DNA of 64,000 nucleotides from Rotaria macrura (taxonomy: Eukaryota > Rotifera > Eurotatoria > Philodinida > Philodinidae), in NCBI GenBank assembly GCA_900239685.1, contig OENT01000627.1, forward strand, positions 1 through 64,000, read 5' to 3'. Numbering within the stretch: the first letter of the stretch is position 1; each line of letters starts with the position of its first letter. Below are positions 36,163-50,700 of this stretch, one piece after another. A program made the translations under genes and the position numbers. Under the pieces are notes generated by a model. That model saw only the letters and a program-made list of their open reading frames with translations. It was not told the DNA's origin and ran no database searches.

Positions 36163-39100
36163 TTATTTTGTCATTGATCGTGTATTCATCATAGTTAGTA
36201 GTAATAAATCATCAGGGCTAATCAGGCTATATTTATCATCTGGTATAAGCCGTCTCAGAGAATCCATATTTGTTTCATTGTTCTAGAGGGAAAAAAACAA
36301 AAGTAAAGCAGTTCGTATTTCATCCAAAACGCTTATTCTTAGTTTAATACCTCGAGTACTTGCTGAATCATTTGTAATACTTCATCACCGAGATGTTCGC
36401 GTAATCGTTCGATTCTTTCGTGATCAATTTGTACACGAAGTTCAAGATTATTTTCATCTTCTGGATTACACCAAACATCGTTGTCATCATTTTCATCTTC
36501 GTCGTTTGCATCTTGTTCATTAACATTTTCATCGTCAACACTTGTATTCATACTTGGTTCACTCGTTGTATGTTGCAATTTCTTTTGATCACGATGAACA
36601 TTATTGTCAACTACTAATAATATTGTTTGTTGATCTTCATGATCATCATGTTCAGAAGTTTTATTACTCGATGTTGAGATACTATCGGTAGTATTTCGAA
36701 GTTTTGTACATGTGAAAATATATTTCTGCGTGGATTCGATGATTGTATTTGTTTGGTTTAATTCAGATAAACTTCTAGTTAATTTCAATGATTCGATCAT
36801 TGTTTCTTCTGGAAGTTCATCGATGATATGTAGATCAGGAGTAGAAACAGTTCTTAGAAGCTAGACATAAAATGAATTTAATATTCATTTCATCATAATT
36901 ATATTAACGGCTCTTTGCTTTCTTTCTAGGCAAAGGCATAAACATGTTACATAGTTTTCTTAGAATTTGCTCCTAACATGAATTCGATGTGGTGGTACAA
37001 TCGAATAAAATTCTTGTCAAGGAATTATTAGTCGATGTTGTACAATCTTATGATACGATTTTCAAAATAGAGGCGATGCCAAGTATGCTCTATGGAAGAG
37101 CTTAACTATTTTTTTAATTCGTTCATCAATGAATTATTTGTCACTTCTCAATTGTTTGTGCATAATGACTGCTCTCATACAACATATGAAATACATGTAG
37201 ATACTATTTTCCTAGTCTTGTGAAAGACACAGACGACTCCGACATTTCTATATCATTCTATCAAATACTATTGATGGGTTCGTATTACTTCGCAAAGGAT
37301 ATTTTTATCTTTAGGTTCATGGAAAAACATTGGTTCTATTATGGATATTTTAAAGACAGCTATGGCAACAGCTAAAAACATGTTTTCGAAATAATTATTG
37401 TTGTTTTTGATCAGTAATTCTATGAATCGTTAACTATAAGAAAAACATCGTTCATTGAAAGACGTTTTTCTTGAACACAACTAATTGTGCTGTTCCCTTT
37501 ATCAAAAAGATGTTATCATATCCGGATGCTATGACAAAATTACTCGAATATTTCCACTATTTCTAAAGAGCAGCTGACATGATCGAATACTTGCACGTCG
37601 ATTTCTAGATGTATCAGTAATCGATGAAATAAATTTTTGCAGAAGCTGATGAATAATGAAAAATAGCAATCATCTATTTAATTTATGTTTGTCTCAAGGT
37701 TTGATTCATAGTTCGTGAAAAATTTCAAACAATCTTTCGATAGATTTTTAAATGATTGTGAAAATATTTTTCTATTCATCAGTTCATTACGCAATGTGTC
37801 TCTAGTGAACTGTTCTACTTGTTATAAATGGAACGGAAAAATCAAACAACAGCAAAACTTCTTACAAGTCTATTTCTTGCATCAAAATGGCCAGTTGTTA
37901 ATCCTTCAAGCAAATCAAAATCGTCTTGTACTGTTGAAATTTCATTTCTAAACAGAAGTCAAATAATAAGAAACAGAAAGATAATATATTGAATTGTTCC
38001 TGTTGTTTTTACTCTTTCTCATCAGTATGTTGTGCTTGAGGTGTTTCGGTTGAATCACAATCTTCAATAATAAGATCATTTATGATGGGTTTATTCGATA
38101 TATCACATTCTGCATTTGTACATTCGACATCATTGGGTATAGTATACGTTTCATATTTTTTCTGTGAATCTACTCGTTTCGCTAAACTTATTAAACTAAT
38201 ATCTGATGCTTGATTATTTTCGGTTGAACCCGTTGTACTTGACATTGTACGGTTTTGAGTCGGAGCACGTTCAAGTACACTTAGAATTGTTCCTCGAGAT
38301 GCCTTTGACCATTGTTGTCGATTTGGTCGATTTTCACTTATGATATTCATTGCTTGTCCTTGAACCATTAGATCGGATGTATTCGAAACTATGATATGTC
38401 GAATTGGTTGTTTTTCTCATCAAATTATAATAGTCGATTCTTACCAGATGAATCATTCATAGGTGTAAAGCGATTCAGAATTGCTGAATTAACACGTGAT
38501 TGTTGATCCCATTGTGAACGTGGTTTAGGTATTTCAGTATATTCTTCCCAAACTTCTCGAACATTCTTTTGTTTCTCCACAGAACTAAATCCAAAACTAG
38601 GCAATATAATTGTTGAAACGAAAATAATTTATAAGATAATAAACCTGATTGGATAGAGATCAATATCAATTAACACATCGGTAGTAGTATTATTATTATG
38701 GATAGGTTCTATTTTTTTCAAAAGTGGTTGTTCATTATTTTTTAAACGATAATGTTTGTTCACTTTCAAATAATTGATAGGCTATAGAACAGATCAAATT
38801 TAAAAAAAAATAAGAATAGCAAATAAAAATCTTGTATTAATTATAAATTGTAATCATACTGTATTGATTAATGGCTTTCGTACAAATTCACGTTTATTGA
38901 AAAGATTTCGCTGACGAATTTCTTCAAGATTTCGATTCAACAGACCAACAACACCATCCTTACGTTTTACACGAAGTTTATTCGATGGAATTCGTCGTTT
39001 GTTTTCTATTACTATGGGTCGGCGATTTGTGGGACTATAAAATACATATGATTTCTTTATTACTGTGTAAACATAGGAAAGTATTTACTTTGATACTGGA

Positions 39101-42100
39101 TGACAATTAAGATTATTATTCACTGGTTTTTGTATGACTTCGATAGGCGAATTCGACTTTTGAATTTGATTCACTAGAATTGATAATAGTAGTAAAAATA
39201 AAATTTCATATCGACATAGTTTCTATTTCAATAGCTACTTTTATTCCATCCATCCATTTTCTTTTCATTCTCTGCTATGCGTTGTTTAAGTTGATCTAGT
39301 TGTTCATGATATTGCATATAATTACTTGGTGTCATTAAATTGAGATGTAGCGATGCAATAACCTGTTTTACAATTATTATTTTAGAAGAGAAAAAATAAA
39401 ATAATTCATCAAGAAATAGAACATACTGGCTCTCTTGTTGATGACGGGTTCGATATTTGATTCATTTTATGCTAGGATACAAAATATTAATTTTTAAGTT
39501 CATAAAAAAAAATGTTATTTGATGAAAAAATTCAAATTGATTCATTAGACGTATGTTAATATCATGGAATTTTATTTGCATTTTAAAAGTAACAGAAGAA
39601 CTTGGTTTTCTTCTTACAATGAATACGATTCAAAAACTTGGTAGATGAACTAACAGATAATGATGTTCATGTTAACAAGCAATTTGTTCGATTTCTTCAA
39701 AAATTTATGAGAATTAAAAATTACAATTTTTTCTCAAAACTATTAAAGAGTTTCATGTAATACACTATTTTGAATTTCATGATGACAAATTGTAGAAAAT
39801 ATGCTAGAATATCATTTCATTCAAAATTTTCTTCGTTTAATTCTATTACTGTTCGAAGATGTTTTTCAAACAGTCACTATTGATTTTCTAGAATTTATTC
39901 TGTGTTCGTCTTTCCAATGAAAATTCTATTTGATAAAGAACTTTATTAACGATTCAAACAATGATTTGTAATTCTTTCTTATCGACAAGGAGGACAATAT
40001 ATCTATGGTCATTTATCCTTTGATATTCACAACCTGAACATTACGAATAGTAGAAACTGATTCAAAGAAAAAACGTATCTATGTATGCAGGTTACTAAAA
40101 ATCAATCAGAGTTCTGTTAAAAGTTTCATTGATGCATACTATTCGATTACTAATCGAGTGTACAGGTATTTTTCATTTCAAGTTGTGACTTACAGGCAGA
40201 AATACTGGCGGTGTTGGACGTTGCTTATCAGCATCTGACGTCTCCTAAAAATAACAATAATATCGATGTGTATGACAAAATGAAAGAGATATTCAATTTA
40301 TTATACCGGCAAACTTTTTGTTAATTCAGACCTATAAAATTCGCGATCTCGTTGTATGGCTGCTTTCCGTTGTTTCTCAATAAATTCGTGTTGTTTTCTA
40401 GCTAAATTTTCTGCCTTATTGAATGAATGATATGAGTTTTAAATAAAAGAATCTAAGTTTTCATATACTTGTTCTTTGATTAATTTTTCTCTAGCTTCCT
40501 TCTGTTTAGCTAGTTCTTTACGGCGTCTATCGATTTCATTTTCTTTGTCAACAGATTGAATTGCTCTCTGATTAACTTGAATTATTTTTTTTTCTTTGGA
40601 TACACTAGAAAATAAAATAAAATAAAAAATTATTCATTGAATATCTTATCAGTATTAAATTTACCGATTTACAGAACGCGCAGCGGAAACTGGTCGTTTA
40701 ACAATGGGTACAGCTCGTGCAGCTTTAGTAGGCTGTAGAGGAGAAGGTTTCGGTACAAGAGAAGCTCGCTGTGCAGATACTGGTGGAGAAATTCCAACTA
40801 CTTTTGAAACCAACGGTGGACGAGGTGATGGTGACGGTGGTCGATTCATGATTGGTTGTACTGATTCAGCAGAAGCCTTAGGATTATGTAAAACGGTATG
40901 ACTAAATTCTTCTTTATGTTGCTATAAAATGTAAAAATATGATATATGATTGAATATTTTTCAATAGAGTTTCGGATAAAACTATCCCATCTCCTATGAA
41001 ATACTATTTTTATTCCTTATGATATTGACACTATACGCTCGAAGCATTCATATATACGTGAGTTTGGATCACAATTATGAATCCAAAAGTCATCGATTGG
41101 CATATACTATAGTTATACTTCAGAGATGAACTTCATCGATCGTGATTTCAAACTCTTATTGGCGCAATTATTGTATCGATAGTTTTGATTCATAACCTTA
41201 ACATTGCAGCTATGTCTCTACATTAAAATTTTTACAGAATGGACTGAAAAATAACAAAGTTGATAAACTCAATCAGAACGTTTCATTAATAGTTCTCAGA
41301 ACACTGCAGACTCTTATACCGAACGTCATAATTCTGCAACAGAGAATAAAGCTAATTGAATACTCAAATATAGAATCAGTATTTAGGGACGTGCTAATCG
41401 GAAATATTAAAGTATACTGTAGCTGTGTGTTCGTTTCAGACGAGAAACAACGTGCACGCATACTAGCTAATGCGAATTGGGAATAAAATGTGTAAACTTT
41501 CGAACTTGTTAGTTTTCAACAATCTTTTTTTCAATATAAAATACTTCTTTTTTTTAGCTATTTCACACTAAATTAGTCACAAAGGAATACTATTGGAGTG
41601 GAGATTTCAAGGAAATTATATTAAAAAGCTGTCTTTTTTCAAAAAGAAAAAGCCGAGTATCCCTTCATATTCGATTAAGGTCAACAAACAAATATTTAGT
41701 TTGTAAATTGACTGATCGAACCATGTAGCAATACAACAAAATTCAAGATTTTGACACGATGATTGCATCTTATAGGACGAACTTTCATTTCTCGAGTCAG
41801 CCATTATTCGATTTGTATTGATTAATAAGAAATCGAGTCACGTTTCTTTCGATATATAAAAACTTATTCTACGATAAACAATCGGTTTTACATGTCATCA
41901 TGGAATGTGAAATTTTCCAGAAACTTTGAATATAATCAAATTCTGACTTTTTTCAATGCGTTAGTTACGTGCGATGTTCAGATTGCTACGGTTTCCGAAA
42001 AGACAGAACATTGAATATATTACTCGTGCATGTTCAGCACACTTAACTTCGACTTTCTTTTGAAACATGACGCGTTCCGAAACGATCTTTATCCATCTTG

Positions 42101-44584
42101 ACCTCATGGAGTTCCTTCTTTAACACAATGACATATTGGAAAGTGGATATACATTTGATCTGCCTGACAATACTGTTGAATCTTTTCAGAAGATTATCTC
42201 TACAAAGCTCAAATATAATTTTTCTCCAGTATCTATGTATGTTTCTTTCCGAATAAACTATCTCAGAAAAATACTTCTTCCAACTGCGATATGCATCGAA
42301 ACAAACAGAAAAAAAAATTCATGCTTAAGTTTTTGTTTCTCGTATTCACTTCCACTGATACATCATTATAGTTTAGTGCTTGTGAAGACGATTATCCATC
42401 TTCACACAATATCATATAGAATAGTTTCTTTTCATAGAAGACAGCTATATTTTTATCCATGTCTATAGTATTATACTTCTTCTTGTAGGTGCTTTGAAAT
42501 CCGTCGACTTATAAATGGTTTTCGTAAAACTGTATTAACAGATGGACGTTCTCTATAAATTAAATAGATAAAGATTTAGACCTAAACTACCTTTCGATCT
42601 CTTACCGTGGATCACGTCTGAGCATTGATGCTATTAAAATTCGTAAATCACCACTGTATTTTGGGGGAATCGGATTAAATGATCCACTGTGAATATAACA
42701 AAAAAAAAGGAGATTTTGTCTTTCTTTAATCTAAAGTATATCTTACATACCGCACGATTCTCATGATAAGGCCGTTTATATTATCAGCATCGAACTATAG
42801 AAAAAAAACGAAAAAAAAACGTAAATTTATTTTCTTTTGTTTATTTTTATTTACAGCATGTTTAAGTGTTGCCATTTCATATAGAACACACCCAAGACTC
42901 CATACATCAGATTTATTATTGTATGGTTTTTGTTGACATATTTCTGGCGATAAATAATAAGGTGTACCAATTTGTGTACGTGCTAGTTCACATGTTCTAA
43001 AAATTTAATTAATTCAATTTGATAAAATGACTTTTCCATCAATACAGAAAACTTACGTATTTAATACTTTTGATATACCGAAATCACCCAATTTTGCTGA
43101 GCCATCACTTGTTAAAAAGACATTCTAGAATAGAAACATATGACTATGAAATATTCTTTACTTGCATTATTATTTTACCTGTGATTTAATATCACGATGA
43201 AGTACTTTCCGATCATGTACATGTTTAAGTGCCAATGTTATTTGAACGAACCAGTCAAGTATTTGATCTTCATTAAATAAAATACCACGTTGTGCTTTTA
43301 TGCGAGAATGTAAATCACCACCATCACAATAATCCATTAGAATATATAAGCTTGCTGGATCTAATTCAGAATTATGCGATGGAAAATTATTAGAAACATT
43401 GATTCTATTCTTGTTATTTTAAGCAGCATAAGGAATATGAAGTTAGAATGACATTTTCAACGCGAACGATACAGATTGGAAAAATAATAATTTATTTCTT
43501 CGTTATACAATGTGCGTTTTTGGCAGGATACGTAAATATATTTCTTGTTTGTTTAGAAGGAAATTTCAATGCTAATGTCTGATGTCAATTAGTATTTCTA
43601 CACCGAAGAAAAAGAACTGTCTACGAATAATAACTTTAAGAAATCATAATTATGTTTTGGCATCATTGTATTTTTTAGAACACTTCTCCTTTAAGTTTCT
43701 TTAGGATTGGTAACCAAGGTGATTCGTCGCATTCGACGTACTCTTTGAACTGACAAAAACAAGAGATTTTCATTCTTAAATAATTATGCATTACATGTAC
43801 ACTAAAAAATAGTCTGGTATGAAAATTCATCTTGTTGATAGGATAATACGAATTTCTACAATGGAAATCTATGGCGTATTATTCTGAACGGAAGTGGATG
43901 AATACAAACTTTTTTAGAGCTAAAAATTTTTACATGGGATTACAAGCGAGTAAAGTTAGCTTTATTTTTCACATACTGCTAAAATTTTAGTATTCACATG
44001 CATCCAAATGCTATCTACACTGCATATTATTATGAGTTTGAATTAGATTTCACAATTAGAAATATGCAAATTTCTGAATCATATTGATCAATACTTCATC
44101 AAGTGAGGCAATGTTTGAATGAAGTCATCGTCGTCGTCGTTTGAAAAAAACATACTTCATGCTGATCCACTACAGAATTCTGTATTCAAATACATAAATG
44201 GAAGAAAAGTTTCAAGTGTTTACCTTCAAATGATTCCAAATAAGATACAACGTATGGATGTTTCATTTTAGCAAGAACATCAACCTTCACAAGAATATTT
44301 CTTTTTATTAAAAACAAAATATGCATTTACATCTTGATACAGACTTCTTTTCTTGCATCGTCGCGTTCTTTATTGCTCATCTATGAGATAAAGATAGCAA
44401 TGACAATATCCATAAAATAACAATGCAAGAAGTATTTTACCTTAGCTATTTTGATTTCTTTCATAACCAATTGTTTTCCATCGGCTTTTGCTTGCACGAG
44501 CCATGCTTGACCGAACGCTCCAGAACCAATTAGTTTTTGTCTATTATACTTTTCCATATATCGAGGCTTATTTGTGGCACTCAT
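36163..44584 (-). CDS. NEK1: NEK1-like NIMA-related kinase
   Basis: Twenty-three exons reconstruct 1063 residues (human NEK1 about 1258). Kinase exons: 44441-44584, 44345-44380, 44224-44284, 43179-43360, 43057-43124, 42855-42996, 42751-42794, 42606-42686, 42477-42552. They show the Gly loop GSGAFG, Lys42 in VMKEI, HRDIKSQN (Asp136), DFG (Asp155) and GTPYYLSPE: an active-looking kinase. Further exons: 40665-40921, 40469-40604, 40307-40414, 40194-40244, 39427-39471, 39239-39362, 39089-39173, 38860-39034, 38645-38781, 38445-38596, 38013-38388, 37866-37947, 36351-36860, 36163-36282. They encode a basic coiled coil ([20 protein letters not shown]), [13 protein letters not shown] plus [10 protein letters not shown] (NEK1 family blocks) and the C-terminal helical region [22 protein letters not shown]1 acts at cilia and in the DNA damage response. 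The 82-nt exon at 37866 and the linker exons are less certain than the kinase part. Confidence 0.88.
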
Positions 44585-47500
44585 TTATAACTAATCATCA
44601 CTTAAAACAAATACGTTATATTTTACCAATGATCACTATATCAATGGCCATTGCTCATGTAGTACAACTAAAATAATCAGATTTTCTTTTTCTTTTTGTA
44701 CTCTCAACGATCATGAGTCATCAAAAGAATGACTCGTCAAAATTAGAACCATATGTAACTGAACTCATCATCACCATCGATACATCCTTCATTGAATAAA
44801 AATAAAATAGACAGTGGCGACATCAAGAACTGAACTGTCGACCCATTCTAATGAAATTATATTGCTTGATTAATATTGGAATCGTATACATATTTGGAAT
44901 CCATGAAAGTGATCAACATAGAATTCCCATTCAGTACACACATGGTGAAAAATCTGTTTAAAAACCAAAATGTATTCTTCTAATTTTCTCTTTTTGCGAA
45001 GGATTTTTATGGTCAAAAAGTGGCTAAAAGATGTCTTCTAACTATTATAATTTCATTCAGTGTAAAAATGTTATCTTTTATTTGCATAGACTTAAATTTA
45101 GTTAATCATAGATGATCGGTTTTATCATCGGTTACAATATACAACAATTCAGTGTGACAATCTATAGTGTTCTTCTAGGCTCTTTTGTCGCTGCATTGGT
45201 ATGAAATCAATGGATATCATAGTTCTTGAATATATCTTTATCTATGATATAGTTAACATTACCACCGTGGCCAATATATCGTAATAATCCAATTGAATGG
45301 CAAGAGGCTACTTGTTCAGGTAAAGCTAATTATTATTGTATTATTTTTATCTCCTCGAATATACATATTTGCAAACCGAAACTAATGACTAGATATAGAT
45401 ACAAAAATATTGTAGATAAATTTCATTTGATTTTTGAACAATGCTGAAATATACAGAGATTTAGCTGTTCAAGATCTCTTTGAAGAAAATAAAACATATC
45501 AGCCTTTGTTTTCTAGAACCATACTCAAACATTTCTACACAATGTTCGGCTTCCAATAGTATCGAGTTATTGTAAAGGTATTTTCTATATTTAAGTATAC
45601 AAATAAAGAAATATTCATGAAATGAAATACTTACTCATTTAATAGTTTCAATCGCAATATACTTGACATTTTTAAATAGTAGACGATTTGATCTAAGTAG
45701 AATACACGTTTCAAAAAAATTCAATCATTCATATCACACTAATCAGTGGTGAAGATAATTGTGCTTTATTGATTGTAGAATCAAGTTATAAATTTATGTT
45801 TAATAGTTTCGTCTTGTTCGATGGCTTTTAACGTTCGAGTGTAAATAAAAATTCAAAAAATCGTCCTATTTGGCTGAAATCATCTTACACATGGCCTTCA
45901 AATCAAATAGCCTATACATAAATTAGCAAGACTTGTGACGAATCTCAAGTGTGGCCGGAGAAAAGTTTAACACATGAGAAAAAACGAATGATATGTTCAT
46001 GACTACTGTAAAACGATTCTATTTATCAACAGTCTATCAACTGATGTACCATGTTCAAAGTTAACCATGATGGCACAGTCAATCACTCTGCTAATGGAGT
46101 AGACTGTTCAAAGTTGAAAATAGTCGAGATAATTCTTCGACAAGAATCCTGTTGGAAAATAAATGAACTGATCATCTACGATTGAACATTCATATGTTTT
46201 TGAATGATTTGTTTTCACATAGATTTTTAGAGATTGGATTGAGACTGTTTCATTTTTAACAACAAAGCAAAGAATTACAATACGTCGATGACAAATATAA
46301 ATCAATCAGTTTCATAATTCATGAAATATATCGAACATGAAATCATATTTCCAACGGGAAATGAATTTGTTTGATAAATCCATTCAACTAATTTTTCTTT
46401 GAATATTTCTACAGGCAAAAAACAGAGGTATCATACGGAAACGGATAAGTGAGTACCACTTTCTGAACCACTTCGAAGATTTCAGATTTTCGACAGACAT
46501 TCTTATTGGTCGAAAATTTCTGTGAATAAGGATCTTGTAGTGAAGTCTAGAGTCCTACAAGTGTTACGAAAAATGTGCCCGATGAAAAAAAGTGTCTGCC
46601 TCAGTTTTTCAAACAGTACATGCATGTGTACTACTAAGAATCTGTTCGAGACATCATCTGGACTTTAATTATCCGCTATCGATAGGTTGAAGCCCAAAGC
46701 GATTTATTATTCTTTTGTTTTTTTGTACTCTTGGAATACAAATTTGAAGATTGTTTATCGAAATAATGCTGTATTTCAAAGAAACCTATTACTTAGAAAG
46801 TCCTAAAATTGATAATAATTTCGAAATAAAACATTAGTTTTGAACATGCCAACACTATTTATTTGTGGTACTATCAATGCACTAGAATGACAAACTTGCT
46901 ATTACTAATGGATGAATGGACGGCAGGAGATTATTGTGAATGGATAATAAGTCTTACGTTAGATGCATACCTTCATGAACCTGAAAATCAAATTATCATA
47001 GATGCTTTCTGTTTGAAAGATGCGGTAAAATAGCACGGTCTTCTGCGACATTTTTCTCCTAAAAGCTTCATAAATATTTGTTTTTTAGTCCAGAACATAC
47101 GAATAATTCAAAGCTTTTGTTCAAAATTTTTGGTTGTCTCGTAAGAATATAGACAATGATCGACTAACGTTTTCAGGGACGAGCTTTAAAAGAATTTTCT
47201 ACCGTCAATCTGAAAATTCTTAAAAGCGGGAGTTCCGTTAGATATCATGAGTCTTCGACATTGAATTATCGTGCACACGCATATGAACAACATCATTCTC
47301 GTCTTTGTTTTCTTTTGAAGATTGTCGTAGATACATTTATTTTAAACTTGATAGGAGACGGAGTTTTCTCTTTGTTGTTTTGCTTTTTTCACAATCAATT
47401 CTAATATGTGTATTTCAAGGAATCAACTATCCATCAATTTCGTCAGTAGAAAAACAATAGACCATATTAACGATGCATCAAAGCCACACTTGCGCCTAGA

Positions 47501-47768
47501 GGTGAGATCGAGTCAAACCGATTTTTGCACATTTGCTTTTAGTTCAGTTATTTTTGAGGTGTTGGTAACATGATATTCGATGAAAGTTAGCGTCATAGTT
47601 GACTAGAGAATCCAAAAAATATCGAAAACAAAGATTGTAGAGTGATTGATTTATTTTATGTGCGTTCTTTTACCTTGACGCGTTTCTCTAAGAATCAGTC
47701 AAAGTTTGGCTGAATACAGAATCGTTTTTTTTTAGAAAATTGATGTGAGTTCGTCTTCCATGTCTCGT
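44585..47768. other. Intergenic interval, nothing recognised
   Basis: AT-rich sequence of about 3.2 kb between the NEK1-like start and the 3' end of the glycosyltransferase fusion. Short frames are not conserved-looking and lack splice-supported continuations. It must hold the promoter region of the NEK1-like gene. Confidence 0.5.
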
Positions 47769-50700
47769 TTAAAAAGCGGCCGTATCACGAAATTTCCCAG
47801 GAATTTCCGAGATTTCACCCATAACTTTACTGAAGTATTGTTCGGCTTGCTCACCTCTATAGGAATGCTGAATTCCCATACCTCTCTGAACATCTTCAAT
47901 TTTGATTTTTTGTCGACTTTTCCATTCAGCCCGTTGCATATAGAAGTCATGATCCATTCGGTGAAGGTGAAACATGATCAAATCTTGATCACTAAATCAG
48001 GAAAGATAATAGTTTCATTTCGTTGAAATAAATAATATACTAACTTGATAGTAGATTCTTTACAAAAATGGAACCCGGGAGACCAATGTAGTGGTCGATT
48101 CGTTAATAGAGGCTTATCGTAGTCTGCGTTTCGCATCCAATAGCGGCGTTGTTGAAGAATGGATTCATTTAACTTGAGTTTTTTCTCTAGGACTACATCG
48201 TGACGAATGTCATACGCTTTTACACGAATAACTGACGCATTTGTTTTATAAAGATAATCAATTAAGCCCCGAGGATATTTGACAGGATCAGGCATAACGA
48301 TTTCATCGATTTCACAAAATAAAACATATTTGTACCCTCTGCTAAGTAAATTTGCAGCCGCATCTTGAACAGTCCCAACTAGCCAATAGTGATCGAAATA
48401 CTTTTCCGAATGAACACGAACCACATTGACCGATAGATTCGATGTTGACCCATCATCACTATCGTTATCTAATATATAAATGTCTTCGTCGGAAAAATAA
48501 CGTCGGTAGTATTTTAGCCAAATGGATAAGAACTTGGCCTCACTACGACAAATAGTGAACACAGCAAACGGGTGACTGGCATTCTTTTTTCGATTATATC
48601 GACTGGGTTTAAACGGTATATCACGATGTTGAGCTCGATTCCATAATTCGATCCAGATTTCCATGGCTGTTGCTAGTCTAACAAAGTATTCATTTAAATA
48701 GCTGAGCTTCTTACGAATCATTCGTGCTAACTCCAAATAGCAAGACTGTGGAGTTTCTACATCTGATGAAAACCGTACTGTTTGAAAAAAATCGATAATA
48801 TCTTCTTGCCAGAAGAGGCCCATATATTCTTTCTTAAGATTAGTGAACGGATTCGAAGCTTTGTTATGTCGAATATAGGGTGCCCCTGTTTTGACACCAA
48901 ATCCAAGATGGTCTGCTACCACTTTACTTGCCCATCCAGCGAACATGTCATCGTATCGTGCCCATGGCATGCCAGTTCCCATGAGACCTTGCATAAATGC
49001 TGGTCCAATTAACTTGCGATTGAAAGCCACATTCATCGAACACATAGGATATAGAACACCAACAGGTACAGTTATAGTAACGTCGACAAGATGTGTATTA
49101 CGTTCGTCCACCTTTAGTAATTGAGTGGGTGCATCGTAGTCCGGTGCATGTAGCCAAATGCCATGGGAAATAGCCGTAGGAACACCTCTTCTTAAACTGA
49201 ATGGATATCCACGAACGAAATCCGAACCTTCACGATAAGGATCATACAGAGTGTTGAAAAAATAAGGCGTTGAATTTGTGATAAGATTTTGAATATGCGT
49301 TTGTAGTGCATTGATATGATTTCCTTGGGCATCTGTAGCCGGTAAACAATCATCATCAATCGTATAGATGTAAGTTTTATTTGATACAAGAAAACCAAAG
49401 TTCCGTATGGACGCATCTTTCGAGCTGATAATCCATTGCTTATCATTACCAAGAGCGGCTTCGATATCACGTCTATTGTACAATTCATAGTCAGCCCATG
49501 ATGGAATTCGTAAAAATTTATCTGGATCACCATCTTGTATGATAATTAAGTGAAAATCTTTGAAGAGGGGTCTCCACTGTTCTAGAAAGTCAAGATCTCG
49601 AATAGACGGTATGACAATATCGACCTCATTGTAGTAGTTGCTCAAATCGAATTTCGGTCTCTGTCGAATGAATCGAAATTGATCGATGCAGTTTGGATTA
49701 TCAAAAGTCGACGTCGTTGAATTCCACATGCATTCTTTTTCGAATTTCTCTACAGCTAAAACGAACAGGTATTTTCTGTTTACTGAAATTAGTGAAGCAG
49801 TTCTCTATCAGACCCTCTTTGCTAAGACACACATATATTGGGTGATACCTTACAAAAACTGTGTGAACAGCTTAACGTTTTCAAAACAAATTATTTTGAT
49901 GTCGTTCACTTACAAAGTTTTCTCATCAAGGTTCTTAATGTGTGACTAATTTGTCTCTAAATTTAAATTCTAAGCTCATTAAGAAAATAGTAGTATTCCA
50001 AACTTAGCTTCAATTATTTAAGAGTGATACATAGAATCTTCTATTTTTTTTCCCCATTAGAATACTCTTTCCATGATGACTTCTTTCTTTTTATATTCAA
50101 GGTTATTGCCTTTTGCGAATAACGTGTCTTGTTCATAGTATCGAATATCTCATAGAATGAGTCGTTTTCGAATATAAAGCGTGAATACTCGACTCGAATT
50201 CTTAGAGCACAAAGCGCGTATCTTTTGTTTTTCTATCATTCGTACTATGTCTGTACCGGTAGAGACAATTGAAGTAAAAAAATGTATATTGTGAAGAAGT
50301 GAATACAGTATTGGCCAGGCGATTCATTCTGACAACTGGATTTGATGATATCCGATCTGATTTTATGGTGAATTTCTATAAAACCGACGGAATCCTGGTC
50401 GCGGAACGACATTAGAATCCTTAGAATCGAAATCCAATTGGTCTGATCGTCGGAATTCGACAACGTCCGCTATAAGGTTTGACAGACCTCTGATGACGTC
50501 ATCGAGTACTAATTTGCATCCAAAAAATGAATTACTATTTTCTCGTCAGATCCATTACTTATTCCTCAACCAGAATTTCGTCGGTTGATCCGACCCAGTC
50601 GGATCCGGTATCGGATTCAATCACCTGGATGTTAGAGAAAGTCTAAGCCACTAAGTATATGAACGGATCTAGATAAGTTTGGGTAACTGACTCTTCCTGA

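Noticed and set aside
48782-49533. Several frames overlapping the RGP fusion on both strands
   Set aside because: Shadows of the long RGP-domain exon, which has clear family motifs in one frame only.
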